Shown here one piece after another: positions 41,643 through 49,844 of a DNA stretch of 64,000 nt. The notes under the pieces are model-generated. The model was given only the letters and a program-made list of their open reading frames with translations. It searched no databases and was not told where the DNA came from. Every line of letters begins with the position of its first letter. The stretch's first letter is position 1. Source of the DNA: Geovibrio ferrireducens. GTDB lineage: Bacteria > Chrysiogenota > Deferribacteres > Deferribacterales > Geovibrionaceae. Both the position numbers and the translations under genes were made by a program. The DNA is taken from positions 1 through 64,000 of the forward strand of contig NZ_JAJAPB010000002.1 in the NCBI RefSeq assembly GCF_026226615.1, given 5' to 3'.

Positions 41643-42620
41643 TTAGATTAGCTTCTTATCTACTAAATCCCAATAAAATTCTCCTAATGTTGTTAAACGA
41701 CAAGATTTACTTTCCATTGCAGCAAAGTACATATGATCCGCCCCTTCTGGTACAATTAAGTTAAGTCTATTCAATTTTTGGAGTAATTTAAATATTTCTT
41801 CTTTGTTTTTATTTCCCTCATCTGGACCTTTGAAAATAGCTTGATTTTTTGTAGGTTCGAAATCAGGATCAAGTTCAATCATTAGACTTTTATCGGAAAA
41901 AAGCTGGTACATTCTTCTCAAATCATCATGACTTACATTAGCAACAGATTTTCTTAGCCATACAAATTCACTTACATTAGTTTTGAACACAGGACGCTGA
42001 TCCCATGCCCCCAATGATTTATCAATGTGTGCGTACACTGAACCCATAGTTATTTCACCAAAGAGATTAGCCGCACTTCCTGATAATGCATCAACAAATA
42101 GTTTTGTAAAAACACCTGAACCGTGCTTTTCCATAGAATACTGTTCTCTGGTTGCAGCAGCAAGAATTGTAATACCTGTTGGAAGAATTGACCCATCAAT
42201 AAATGGGGTTTCACCTGCTATCCCTGCATAGCAACAATCTAATATTATTATCTTATTCCTAGCTTTCGAATTAGATGCAGAGTGCAACAAATAGGTCATG
42301 GGAACGCCATCATCACCGCTTTTAATTTCTGATGAAGATAAAAAGCCCCCTACTTGAGTTTTGGCAGCATGACCAGAAAAGTAGAATAAAGCAACACTTG
42401 GTTCCCCTGCAAACACATCATCAATACATGATTGCAAATATACTTTAGTTAAATGGTTGTCACAATTGTTACTTATCTCAAGACGTACATCGAAATTGCG
42501 TGTACCATCTGCGTTTCTTTCAAGTAGAGATGCCATTGAAATTGCATCGTTGACACATCCATGCAAACATGGAGCGTGTGTATAGTAGTCATTTCCAATT
42601 ATAATTGCTTTTCTTGGCAT
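41643..42620 (-). CDS. Caspase-like (C14) protease, effector of a type IV Thoeris-like system
   Basis: This 325-residue protein has an N-terminal caspase fold. RKAIIIGNDYY opens it, the catalytic histidine is H84 in ALFYFSGHA, and the catalytic cysteine is in IIILDCCYAG (C129/C130). A linker (LGAWDQRPVFKTN) leads to a C-terminal domain (about 225-325, ending LTTLGEFYWDLVDKKLI) that may be winged-helix-like and regulatory. The neighbouring gene encodes a TIR-like protein. In type IV Thoeris a TIR-made cyclic nucleotide switches on such a protease, which then degrades cell proteins to stop phage. The frame opens at GTG 42635, but AGGTG fits the ATG at 42620, 5 bp after thsB. Confidence 0.8.
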   Translation of the reverse strand: MPRKAIIIGNDYYTHAPCLHGCVNDAISMASLLERNADGTRNFDVRLEISNNCDNHLTKVYLQSCIDDVFAGEPSVALFYFSGHAAKTQVGGFLSSSEIKSGDDGVPMTYLLHSASNSKARNKIIILDCCYAGIAGETPFIDGSILPTGITILAAATREQYSMEKHGSGVFTKLFVDALSGSAANLFGEITMGSVYAHIDKSLGAWDQRPVFKTNVSEFVWLRKSVANVSHDDLRRMYQLFSDKSLMIELDPDFEPTKNQAIFKGPDEGNKNKEEIFKLLQKLNRLNLIVPEGADHMYFAAMESKSCRLTTLGEFYWDLVDKKLI

Positions 42621-42625
42621 TTCAT

Positions 42626-43024
42626 TCACCTGCACAACTCTTGTATAGCTTTAACAATAGATGTTGTTTGCCACTTGACAATTTTATCAGCATTATCTTT
42701 TACAGTTCTTGATGTGCGTTCACTTCCCCAGTATTCTATTGCAATAATTGGCTTGTTCATGTCATTTGCTATTTCAATCTCAATATTTATCCATTTGCTA
42801 TAAGTTGCATAGACACCAGCAAGGATTAGCACACAACTAACTCCTCTCATTTTTGCTTCAATCGCTTCTTTTAACTCTCTATCTGTCTTACTATGCACAG
42901 GATCATTTTTGGGAACTGAGTGGTTAAAATATTCAAAATTATGAGCGCCATTGAGGAGTTTAATTAACCCATCGTACTTATCTGAGTAACTCCATGAATG
43001 ACTAATAAAAAGTCTGTAAGTCAT
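42626..43024 (-). CDS. thsB: ThsB-type TIR-like protein (DUF1863) of Thoeris
   Basis: This 132-residue protein opens with YRLFISHSWSYSDKYDGLIKLL and continues with NHSVPKNDP, VLILAGVYATYSKWINIEIE and NKPIIAIEYWGSE. These are the hallmark blocks of the MTH538/DUF1863 TIR-like family used by Thoeris as infection sensor and NAD-derived signal producer. The glutamates in WINIEIEIA are candidate catalytic residues. AGGGGGA precedes the ATG. It is followed by the caspase gene, whose ribosome site lies in its last codons. The DNA is AT-rich relative to the flanks and lies between tRNA-derived repeats. Confidence 0.85.
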   Translation of the reverse strand: MTYRLFISHSWSYSDKYDGLIKLLNGAHNFEYFNHSVPKNDPVHSKTDRELKEAIEAKMRGVSCVLILAGVYATYSKWINIEIEIANDMNKPIIAIEYWGSERTSRTVKDNADKIVKWQTTSIVKAIQELCR

Positions 43025-43207
43025 AATTGTATCCCCCTGTGTTTTTATGTTTAGTATAAAAAGAAATCAACTAACCGTCAATAAGCTTCAAAGAGAATAT
43101 TTATAGAAATTCAAAATAAGCATACGATAACTAAAGCTACTTTTATCCTTAGTTTTTCTTGATTTCAGTACTCAGTTACGTTAGAAACACTTAAACAAGA
43201 AAGGGCA

Positions 43208-43306
43208 ACCACACCCACCTCAAGGGTGTACGCTACCAAGCTGCGCTACACCTCGTTACTCTAGCTTTTCTGTATTTATGTAAAAATGTTCCGTTTTGTC
43301 TTGAAA
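43208..43306. repeat. Right flank of the Thoeris island, partial tRNA-Pro copy
   Basis: Copy of the 5' half of tRNA-Pro with an altered anticodon loop, then AGCTTTTCTGTATTTATG and further similarity to 41289-41334. The 3' half of a tRNA is absent, so this is not a functional tRNA gene. Together with the left flank it brackets the integrase remnant and the TIR/caspase pair. Confidence 0.75.
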
Positions 43307-43351
43307 ATGCCGGAGTACCCCTCCTGAGCCATTTTTCTGAGGTAACTGCAT

Positions 43352-44098
43352 TCACCCTTGAGTAGAATTTATAATCCGCATTGCGGCACACGCGGCGCCG
43401 AAGCCGTTGTCTATATTAACCACTGTTATCCCGCCTGCGCATGAGGTCAGCATGCCCAGCAGAGCGGAGATTCCGCCGAATGCCGCTCCGTAACCCACAG
43501 AAGTGGGCACGGCGATCACCGGCTGGGAAACAAGGCCGCCTACAACACCAGCCAGCGCGCCTTCCATTCCCGCTGTGACAATAATCACCCTCGCTTTGCG
43601 TATATCCTCCAGCTTATCAAAAAGCCGGTGTATGCCCGCAACCCCCACATCAGAAATAAGTTCTGCCCTGCACCCGAACATGCGGCAGGTGACAAGCGCC
43701 TCCTCTGCAACAGGCAGATCGGATGTTCCGGCGGTGATTATGCGGATTTCGCCTTCTTTGTAGTGTATTGCATCCTTAATAAAACTCAGGGTGCGTCCAA
43801 GCTTATTGTACTCAGCACCGGGACAGGTTTTCATCACATACTCCGCCGTCTCAGCGGAAACGCGGGTGGCAAGCACATTGCATTTATCCTTGAGCCCGCA
43901 GAAAATATCCCCGACCTGCTCCGGAGTTTTGTTTTCTGCGTAAATAACTTCGGGAAACCCGTTCCGGAGCTCTCTGTGAAGGTCAAACTTGGTATGCCCC
44001 ACATCGGCGTATGGAAGATCGCGCAGTTTCGCCAGCCCCTCCTCCACACTCGTCCCGCCTTCTTTTATGCTGTTTAGGAGTTCTCTCAGCCTGTCCAT
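43352..44098 (-). CDS. larB: LarB, pyridinium-3,5-biscarboxylic acid mononucleotide synthase
   Basis: This 248-residue protein has a C-terminal AIR-carboxylase-like domain (RIITAGTSDLPVAEEALVTCRMFG, VIIVTAGMEGALAGVVGGL, VIAVPTSVGYGAAFGG, IDNGFGAACAA), which is diagnostic of LarB. LarB carboxylates and hydrolyses nicotinic acid adenine dinucleotide in the first step of nickel-pincer cofactor synthesis for lactate racemase and relatives. The frame opens at GTG 44110, but the ATG at 44098 has AGGA and overlaps the larC stop (TAATG). It is paired with larC. LarE and the racemase LarA are not in the window. Confidence 0.92.
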   Translation of the reverse strand: MDRLRELLNSIKEGGTSVEEGLAKLRDLPYADVGHTKFDLHRELRNGFPEVIYAENKTPEQVGDIFCGLKDKCNVLATRVSAETAEYVMKTCPGAEYNKLGRTLSFIKDAIHYKEGEIRIITAGTSDLPVAEEALVTCRMFGCRAELISDVGVAGIHRLFDKLEDIRKARVIIVTAGMEGALAGVVGGLVSQPVIAVPTSVGYGAAFGGISALLGMLTSCAGGITVVNIDNGFGAACAAMRIINSTQG

Positions 44099-45273
44099 TA
44101 TTTCCTGCACTTCCCTATCTGCGTGTAAACTTCCCCAAGGGGGATTCCGTGCTGTTCAGCCAGCTTTCTGCAATCCTCAAATTCCGGTTTGGAGCGGATT
44201 ATTTTTCCGTCCATAACGGCATTTTTCATCGCTACCGTGCCGAGGGGTGTTTCCAGCTTTTCAAATGATATTTCAAGCGTGTCTTTGCGTACCAGCGTGC
44301 TTTTTATGCCCAGTGTTGTTGTATGGAGAAAAAGAAGCTTCCTGAAACGGGCTGCATCCTCTTCCGGGCATAAGACGGAAACTGTAACGGCAGGGCGGTT
44401 TTTCTTCATGATAATCGGTGTAAAATGCACATCAGACGCACCCTCTTCCATCAGAAGATCCATGGCTGCGCCCAGCATTTCAGGCGTCATATCGTCTATA
44501 TTGCATTGCAGAAGAACAGCCTCACCTTTCAGACCGCTTTCGGCCTCAGCAAGAAAAACACGGAGAACATTCGGCACTTCGTTATCATTATGCCCTATTC
44601 CGTAGCCTGTTTTCTGTATGGTAAAGCCTGACACACCGCAGAATTTATCCGTTAATGCCGTCAGAATCGCCGCCCCGGTGGGTGTGCAGGTTTCTTTATT
44701 AACCTTGCCGAGGGTAACAGGCACACCCTTCAAAATCTCCGCTGTTGCCGGTGCGGGCACAGGCATAAGCCCGTGGGCACATTTAACCATACCTCCGCCC
44801 AGCTCCACAGCCGAGGAACGCACCTCATCAACACCGAGTGCATGGAAGCATATGGCAGCGCCAACTATATCCACTATAGAGTCTGTGGCTCCCACTTCAT
44901 GGAAGTGTACTTCGTACACCTCTTTTCCGTGCACTTTGGCTTCGGCTTCGGCAACTTTGAGGAAAATATTCAGAGCGGTACTCTTCACCCTGTCATCCAG
45001 TGCGCTGCCGTTGATCACAGCTTCTATATCCTTCAGATTCCGGTGATGATGGTGATGCCTGTGATCATGATGATGTTTCAGCACGACATCAACCCTTGTC
45101 CCTGAGATGCCTTTGCGCATGTCCCTGCATGTTCTGAGCTCAAATTCTCCATCAAGGCCTAGTTTTGAAAGCTCAGCACGGAGAAAATCCGCATCCACAC
45201 CGAGATCTATCATGGCGGCAAGGTTCATATCCCCGCTGATGCCTGAAAAACAGTCGTAATATAATATCTTCAT
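44098..45273 (-). CDS. larC: LarC, nickel-pincer cofactor nickel insertase
   Basis: This 391-residue protein matches LarC/DUF111 (MKILYYDCFSGISGDMNLAAMIDLG, VHFHEVGATDSIVDIVGAA, CTPTGAAILTALTDKF, LQCNIDDMTPEMLG, TPIIMKKNRPA). LarC inserts nickel in the last step of cofactor synthesis. A histidine-rich loop (HHHDHRHHHHH, about 67-77) probably holds nickel. In some lactobacilli LarC needs a ribosomal frameshift; here it is one continuous frame. It is co-transcribed with larB downstream. An aldo/keto reductase gene lies 14 bp upstream. Confidence 0.93.
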   Translation of the reverse strand: MKILYYDCFSGISGDMNLAAMIDLGVDADFLRAELSKLGLDGEFELRTCRDMRKGISGTRVDVVLKHHHDHRHHHHHRNLKDIEAVINGSALDDRVKSTALNIFLKVAEAEAKVHGKEVYEVHFHEVGATDSIVDIVGAAICFHALGVDEVRSSAVELGGGMVKCAHGLMPVPAPATAEILKGVPVTLGKVNKETCTPTGAAILTALTDKFCGVSGFTIQKTGYGIGHNDNEVPNVLRVFLAEAESGLKGEAVLLQCNIDDMTPEMLGAAMDLLMEEGASDVHFTPIIMKKNRPAVTVSVLCPEEDAARFRKLLFLHTTTLGIKSTLVRKDTLEISFEKLETPLGTVAMKNAVMDGKIIRSKPEFEDCRKLAEQHGIPLGEVYTQIGKCRK

Positions 45274-45287
45274 GCCGCCTCCGGCTT

Positions 45288-46490
45288 TTATCTTTTAAGG
45301 CTGTCCACAAACATTTTTATCACTCCTGCCGAGCGCTCCTCAAATCCCTCGCCCTCAAACTCTGCGGCAACTTCCTTAAGCACATCGGGAATGGGTATGA
45401 ACTGCGGACATTTGTCAATGCATTCCCCGCAGGAAACGCACATTGATGCATACCCCTTTTGCCCTTCCGCCATAATGCCGCTGAGGCCGAGAATGTAATG
45501 GAAGCTTGCACCTTCCATCCCGGTAAGGAAGGCGAGGTTGTAGCAGTTAAAAGCTCCCGGAATATCCACACCGACAGGACACGGCATACAGTAGCCGCAG
45601 CCTGTGCAGCCAACTTTCATAAGCTCCTTATACTTCTTACCGACACGGTCTATTATATTAAGTTCTTTTTCACTAAGCGAATCCGGAAATGAGCCGCAGG
45701 CGGAGGCGATATTCTCGTCTATGTGAGTCTCCTCATTCATGCCGGAGATTATAACCTTTACCTCCGGGTGGCTCCATATCCAGCGGAGTGACCAGTCCAC
45801 ATGGCTGCGCTTTGTGTCCGCCTCGTCCCATATCTGCTGAATCTCAGCGGGAGGAGTGGCAGCGAGATAGCCGCCCCGGAGAGGTTCCATGACGATAAGC
45901 CCCAGACCTTTTGAGGCAGCGTATTTGAGACCTGCTGTGCCCGCCTGAAATTCCTGATCGAGAAAGTTGTACTGTATCATGCAGAAATCCCAGTCATAGC
46001 TGTCAACTATCGGAGCGAAATCCGCCCCCTGACCATGGAAAGAGAAGCCTGCATTCACAATACGGCCGTCTTTTTTTGCCTGATCCAGAAACTCCCTTAC
46101 TCCGAGATCCTTCACTGTTTTCCACAGTGTTCCGTTCAGGGTATGAACAAGGTAATAATCTATTTTATCAGTGCCGAGTTTATCAAGCTGGGCATTAAGA
46201 TACTTGTCCATATCCGCTCTGCTCTCAAGCAGCCATGAGGGAAGCTTGGTCGCCAGCTTCACCTTTTCACGGTATCCGTCTTTAAGGGCTTTTCCAAGGA
46301 CAATTTCGCTCTCACCGCCGTGATAAGGCCATGCGGTGTCCACGTAGTTCACTCCTCTGTCTATGGCACTGCGTATCTGGCTGATGGCTCTTTCCTCATC
46401 CACTCTGCCGTTCTTCATCGGCAGACGCATACACCCGAAGCCGAGAGCAGAAAGCTCATCGCCCGATTTCGGCATTGTTCTGTACTGCAT
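45288..46490 (-). CDS. Aldo/keto reductase with C-terminal 4Fe-4S ferredoxin domain
   Basis: This 400-residue protein has an N-terminal aldo/keto reductase barrel (LGFGCMRLPM, VNYVDTAWPYHGGESE, IDYYLVHTLNG) and a C-terminal domain with two cysteine clusters (CTGCGYCMPCPVGV and CVSCGECIDKCP). These should bind two 4Fe-4S centres and link the reductase to ferredoxin-type electron flow. The family is common in anaerobes, and substrates are mostly unknown. The frame extends to a GTG at 46529, but AAGG precedes the ATG at 46490, which also fits the family start. It lies 14 bp from larC. Confidence 0.88.
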   Translation of the reverse strand: MQYRTMPKSGDELSALGFGCMRLPMKNGRVDEERAISQIRSAIDRGVNYVDTAWPYHGGESEIVLGKALKDGYREKVKLATKLPSWLLESRADMDKYLNAQLDKLGTDKIDYYLVHTLNGTLWKTVKDLGVREFLDQAKKDGRIVNAGFSFHGQGADFAPIVDSYDWDFCMIQYNFLDQEFQAGTAGLKYAASKGLGLIVMEPLRGGYLAATPPAEIQQIWDEADTKRSHVDWSLRWIWSHPEVKVIISGMNEETHIDENIASACGSFPDSLSEKELNIIDRVGKKYKELMKVGCTGCGYCMPCPVGVDIPGAFNCYNLAFLTGMEGASFHYILGLSGIMAEGQKGYASMCVSCGECIDKCPQFIPIPDVLKEVAAEFEGEGFEERSAGVIKMFVDSLKR

Positions 46491-46801
46491 AAAACACCTT
46501 CTGATTTTAACTGAATTGTACACACGCACATTGCGTATCTGAACTTAAGTTTATGATTAATTGTAATAAATGCAGAAATGATTGCAATATACGTTTCTGT
46601 CTTAATATTGCCTGTTTCTGCATTCCGGTGCTTGCCCTGAAAGCAAATTAGGATTAAAATGGTTTTATTCACCTGTTCAAAGCAACATTTGTTTTATATC
46701 TCCCGCTTTTTGTGTATAATGCTTTATGTTACTTTTAACAAAACAGAAAATATAGTCAGAAACAATTATAAAATATATTTTTTTACGCTTTGAGGGCAAA
46801 A

Positions 46802-48061
46802 ATGGTCAGGAATCTGCTCATAAGAGTTTCAGATTTAAAACCGGGCATGATCGTAACTAAAACAGATAAGGAAGGGATCTACTTTCCTTATTACGGGGCA
46901 CCCATAGAAAATGATGAACCCATAAAGCTCCTGATCGAATCAGGTGTGGAGAGGGTCTTCATACGTGTTGATGTTAATGATCTGCCCGCCGAAAAAAAGC
47001 CTGAGCGTGAAAGCGTTATCATCACCGAGCTGCAAAAGCAGACCGATCCCAACATTGATTTCAGCATTATCAAAGAGTTTGCCCCTACAATAGAAGAGGT
47101 TATAAAAGCCGAAACCATACATAAAAGAACAAAAGAGGTCACGAAAAAAGTCCTCACAGATGTGCGGATGGGTAAAACGCTGGACACGTCAGCAACAAAA
47201 GAGGTAGTGAACGAGCTTGTGCTTACCTGCCTGAACAGCCCGAATGTTTTCCCTAATATGACAAGGCTTAAGGACTTTGATGACTACACATTCACCCACT
47301 CGCTCAATGTAAGCATAATAAGCATAGCCATAGGCCGCAGACTGGGGAAATCGCCTTCCGAGCTTAATCTGATAGGCACAGCGGGGATTATGCATGATCT
47401 GGGCAAAATGAAAATCCCCGAAAAGATACTCAACAAGCCGGACAAGCTCACGGACGAAGAGTTCCGCATTATGAAACAGCACCCCGTGCGCGGTTATGAT
47501 CTGCTTAAATACTATTCCAAGCTGCCGGAAGATGTTCTGCTTTCGGTTTTGCAGCACCATGAAAAAGCGGACGGTTCAGGCTATCCCGGCGGAATAAATG
47601 AAAAACAGATTAACCCGATGGCAAAAATAATCGCAATTGCCGATGTTTACGATGCTGTCACCAGTGACAGGGTGTATCATCAGGGCAAATCACCCGCAGA
47701 AGCCCTCAAGCTTATTTTTGAAGGTTCGGGCAAGCACTTTAACGAAACTCTGGTCAAATTCTTCATAAATATCATGGGCATATACCCTGTAGGCACACTT
47801 ACAATGCTTGATACCCATGAAATGGCCGTAGTTTTTGACAGCAGGCAGGATGATATATTAAAACCTGTGGTGATTGTGATCAGCAATGAAAAAGGAACTC
47901 GTGTTCAGCCTTATCTTCTGGATCTGAAAAATCAGGACAGCAGCACTTCAACTAAAAAGATTATTTCATCAATAAAAAGCGACAGCTACGGCGTGGACAC
48001 GAACGGAATAATTGAATCGTTCGTAAAGGAACATAAACTCGCCCACCCCCTGAACAAATAG
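46802..48061 (+). CDS. HD-GYP domain cyclic-di-GMP phosphodiesterase
   Basis: This 419-residue protein has an N-terminal DUF3391-like region (about 1-130) and an HD-GYP domain (about 155-330). Its motifs are HSLNVSIISIAIGRRLG, MHDLGKMKIPEKILNKPDKLT, QHHEKADGSGYPGGI and ADVYDAVTSDRVYH. HD-GYP enzymes hydrolyse the second messenger cyclic di-GMP. The sequence retains the metal-binding HD and the GYP triad, so activity is likely. A TTG at 46790 is open, but GAGGG fits the ATG at 46802. It is transcribed alone from an AT-rich 270-bp upstream gap. Confidence 0.88.
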   Translation: MVRNLLIRVSDLKPGMIVTKTDKEGIYFPYYGAPIENDEPIKLLIESGVERVFIRVDVNDLPAEKKPERESVIITELQKQTDPNIDFSIIKEFAPTIEEVIKAETIHKRTKEVTKKVLTDVRMGKTLDTSATKEVVNELVLTCLNSPNVFPNMTRLKDFDDYTFTHSLNVSIISIAIGRRLGKSPSELNLIGTAGIMHDLGKMKIPEKILNKPDKLTDEEFRIMKQHPVRGYDLLKYYSKLPEDVLLSVLQHHEKADGSGYPGGINEKQINPMAKIIAIADVYDAVTSDRVYHQGKSPAEALKLIFEGSGKHFNETLVKFFINIMGIYPVGTLTMLDTHEMAVVFDSRQDDILKPVVIVISNEKGTRVQPYLLDLKNQDSSTSTKKIISSIKSDSYGVDTNGIIESFVKEHKLAHPLNK

Positions 48062-48087
48062 AGCGGGCGCAAACACAGGTATAGAGA

Positions 48088-48525
48088 TTACTTGCAGCAG
48101 TTGCCCTTCTTCTCAAAGCAGAGTTTTCTGTCCCTGAACTTTTCAAAAAGGATTCTCTTCGCAACATAAACCGGAACTTTTGAAAGGAGTGCAAAACGCA
48201 CAGCATCGGAGGGTCTGGCATCCACAGAGCGTTCCTCTCCGTTTACAATGATAAAAACCTTGGAAGTAAAAACTCCGTCCTCATAGCCGTCAATGACAAC
48301 CCTTTCAGGAAATGCACTGCCCAGAGAAGAAAGTATATCCGTGGTAATGCCGAATATACTCAGATTCTCAGCTTCTTTACCGCAAAGAAGCGAATGCAGG
48401 GTATTCGCGCTCTCCTCTCCCACGGGTATGGGCAAAATTTCCAGACCCGAAACTGATTCAAGCAGAATCATGCATCTGCCTGTAAGCGGCTCCCGCATAA
48501 CACACTTTAAGCCGACTTCTATCAT
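48088..48525 (-). CDS. Bifunctional nuclease family (DUF151) protein
   Basis: This 145-residue protein matches the BFN/DUF151 family (EILPIPVGEESANTLHSLLCGKE, then SVDARPSDAVRFALLSKVPVYVAKRIL). Some plant and Thermotoga members have nuclease activity or structure, but the cellular role in bacteria is unclear. The C-terminal UvrB-like extension seen in some members is absent; a short cysteine-containing tail (KKGNCCK) ends the protein. Its ATG follows the miaB stop directly (TAAATG), so the two are translated together. Confidence 0.82.
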   Translation of the reverse strand: MIEVGLKCVMREPLTGRCMILLESVSGLEILPIPVGEESANTLHSLLCGKEAENLSIFGITTDILSSLGSAFPERVVIDGYEDGVFTSKVFIIVNGEERSVDARPSDAVRFALLSKVPVYVAKRILFEKFRDRKLCFEKKGNCCK

Positions 48526-49842
48526 TTAATCCTCCGCTGCCTCACCGAAAAAACTGTTGGGTTTCGCTTCATTTATTATAACATCAGTAATATCGCCCAC
48601 GGATAAAACTTTGCTGCTGGTAAAATTTACTACCCTGTTCTGCCTGTTTCTTCCTGTATACACACCGCCGTCACGTTTGCTGAAGCCTTCGGTCATAACC
48701 TCAACCCTTCTGCCTGTGTAGCTTTCGGATATTTCCGCGCTGATTTTCTTCTGCAAATCAAGCAGACGGGCTAGACGCATTTTTTTGTCAGCGGGCTTTA
48801 CATCATCCTCCAGACTTTCCGCCTTAGTTCCGGGGCGGACAGAGTAGGCGAAGGCGAACAGCGATTCATAGCGGATCTCCTCCAGTGCGGCGAGTGTTTT
48901 TTCAAAGTCTTCCGCTGTTTCACCGGGAAAGCCGACAATAAAATCAGAAGAAAGAGCAAGCGAAGGGACAAGTTCCTTGGCTCTCAGCACCTTATCTCTG
49001 TATTCCTCGTAAGTGTATTTTCTGTTCATACGTTTCAGAACCCCGCTGCTTCCTGCCTGCAAGGGTAAATGCAGACTTTCGCATACCTTGTCCAGATCAC
49101 GCATGGCGTATATAAGCTCATCGGAAAAATCCTTGGGGTGCGAGGTGACAAACCTGATCCTCTCGATCCCGCTTATATCATGCACCTTATATAAAAGTTC
49201 CGTAAAATTAATATTTTCGTCAAGGTTTTTTCCGAATGAGTTCACATTTTGTCCCAGGAGGGTTATCTCCTTGACCCCTTTGTCAGCGAGGAATTTTACC
49301 TCATCCAGAATTTCCGCGGAGTGTCTGCTTTTCTCACGTCCGCGGACATAAGGCACTATGCAGTAAGAGCAGAAGTTATCACACCCTTTCATTATAGTCA
49401 CAAAGGAACTGTGCCCCGCCTGCCGTCCGAACACGGGAACCTTAAGCTCGCCCCCTTCAAACTCGGTGTAGCAGACCTTCTCCCCATTCTCCACCATCTC
49501 TACAGCCTCACCAATGCGGGCGATAGCATCCGTTCCCAGAACAAAGTCAGTCTGCGGATAACGCTTAAGCAGGGCTTCACCGTCCTGCTGCGCCACACAT
49601 CCGCAGACACCGATTTTGAGGTTCGGGTTTTTCTTCCTGATTTTCTTAAGTCTCCCCAGTTCGCTGGATACTTTATGGTGGGGTTTTTCCCTCACGCTGC
49701 ATGTATTTAAAAGTGCGTAATCAGCTTCTTCCGGTGTTTCCGCCTGAGTAAAGCCCATGGCGGAGAAGAAGGAAGCCAGCCTTTCCGAGTCGTACTCATT
49801 CATCTGGCATCCGTATGTGCTTATGTAAAAACTTCTGCTCAA
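48526..49842 (-). CDS. miaB: tRNA-2-methylthio-N6-dimethylallyladenosine synthase MiaB
   Basis: This 438-residue methylthiotransferase has an N-terminal domain with three cluster cysteines (STYGCQMNEYDSERL, LLNTCSVREKP, CGCVAQQDG), a radical SAM domain (KGCDNFCSYCIVPYVRGRE) and a C-terminal TRAM domain. MiaB adds the methylthio group to A37 of tRNAs that read UNN codons. Initiation is at TTG (49842), with GGAG about eleven bases upstream; no earlier or nearby ATG would keep the conserved STYGCQMN block. It follows the sugar transferase stop after two bases. Confidence 0.94.
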   Translation of the reverse strand: MSRSFYISTYGCQMNEYDSERLASFFSAMGFTQAETPEEADYALLNTCSVREKPHHKVSSELGRLKKIRKKNPNLKIGVCGCVAQQDGEALLKRYPQTDFVLGTDAIARIGEAVEMVENGEKVCYTEFEGGELKVPVFGRQAGHSSFVTIMKGCDNFCSYCIVPYVRGREKSRHSAEILDEVKFLADKGVKEITLLGQNVNSFGKNLDENINFTELLYKVHDISGIERIRFVTSHPKDFSDELIYAMRDLDKVCESLHLPLQAGSSGVLKRMNRKYTYEEYRDKVLRAKELVPSLALSSDFIVGFPGETAEDFEKTLAALEEIRYESLFAFAYSVRPGTKAESLEDDVKPADKKMRLARLLDLQKKISAEISESYTGRRVEVMTEGFSKRDGGVYTGRNRQNRVVNFTSSKVLSVGDITDVIINEAKPNSFFGEAAED

Positions 49843-49844
49843 AA

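Noticed and set aside
43208-43255. A second tRNA-Pro gene
   Set aside because: Only the 5' half is present and the anticodon loop is altered, so it cannot fold as a tRNA.
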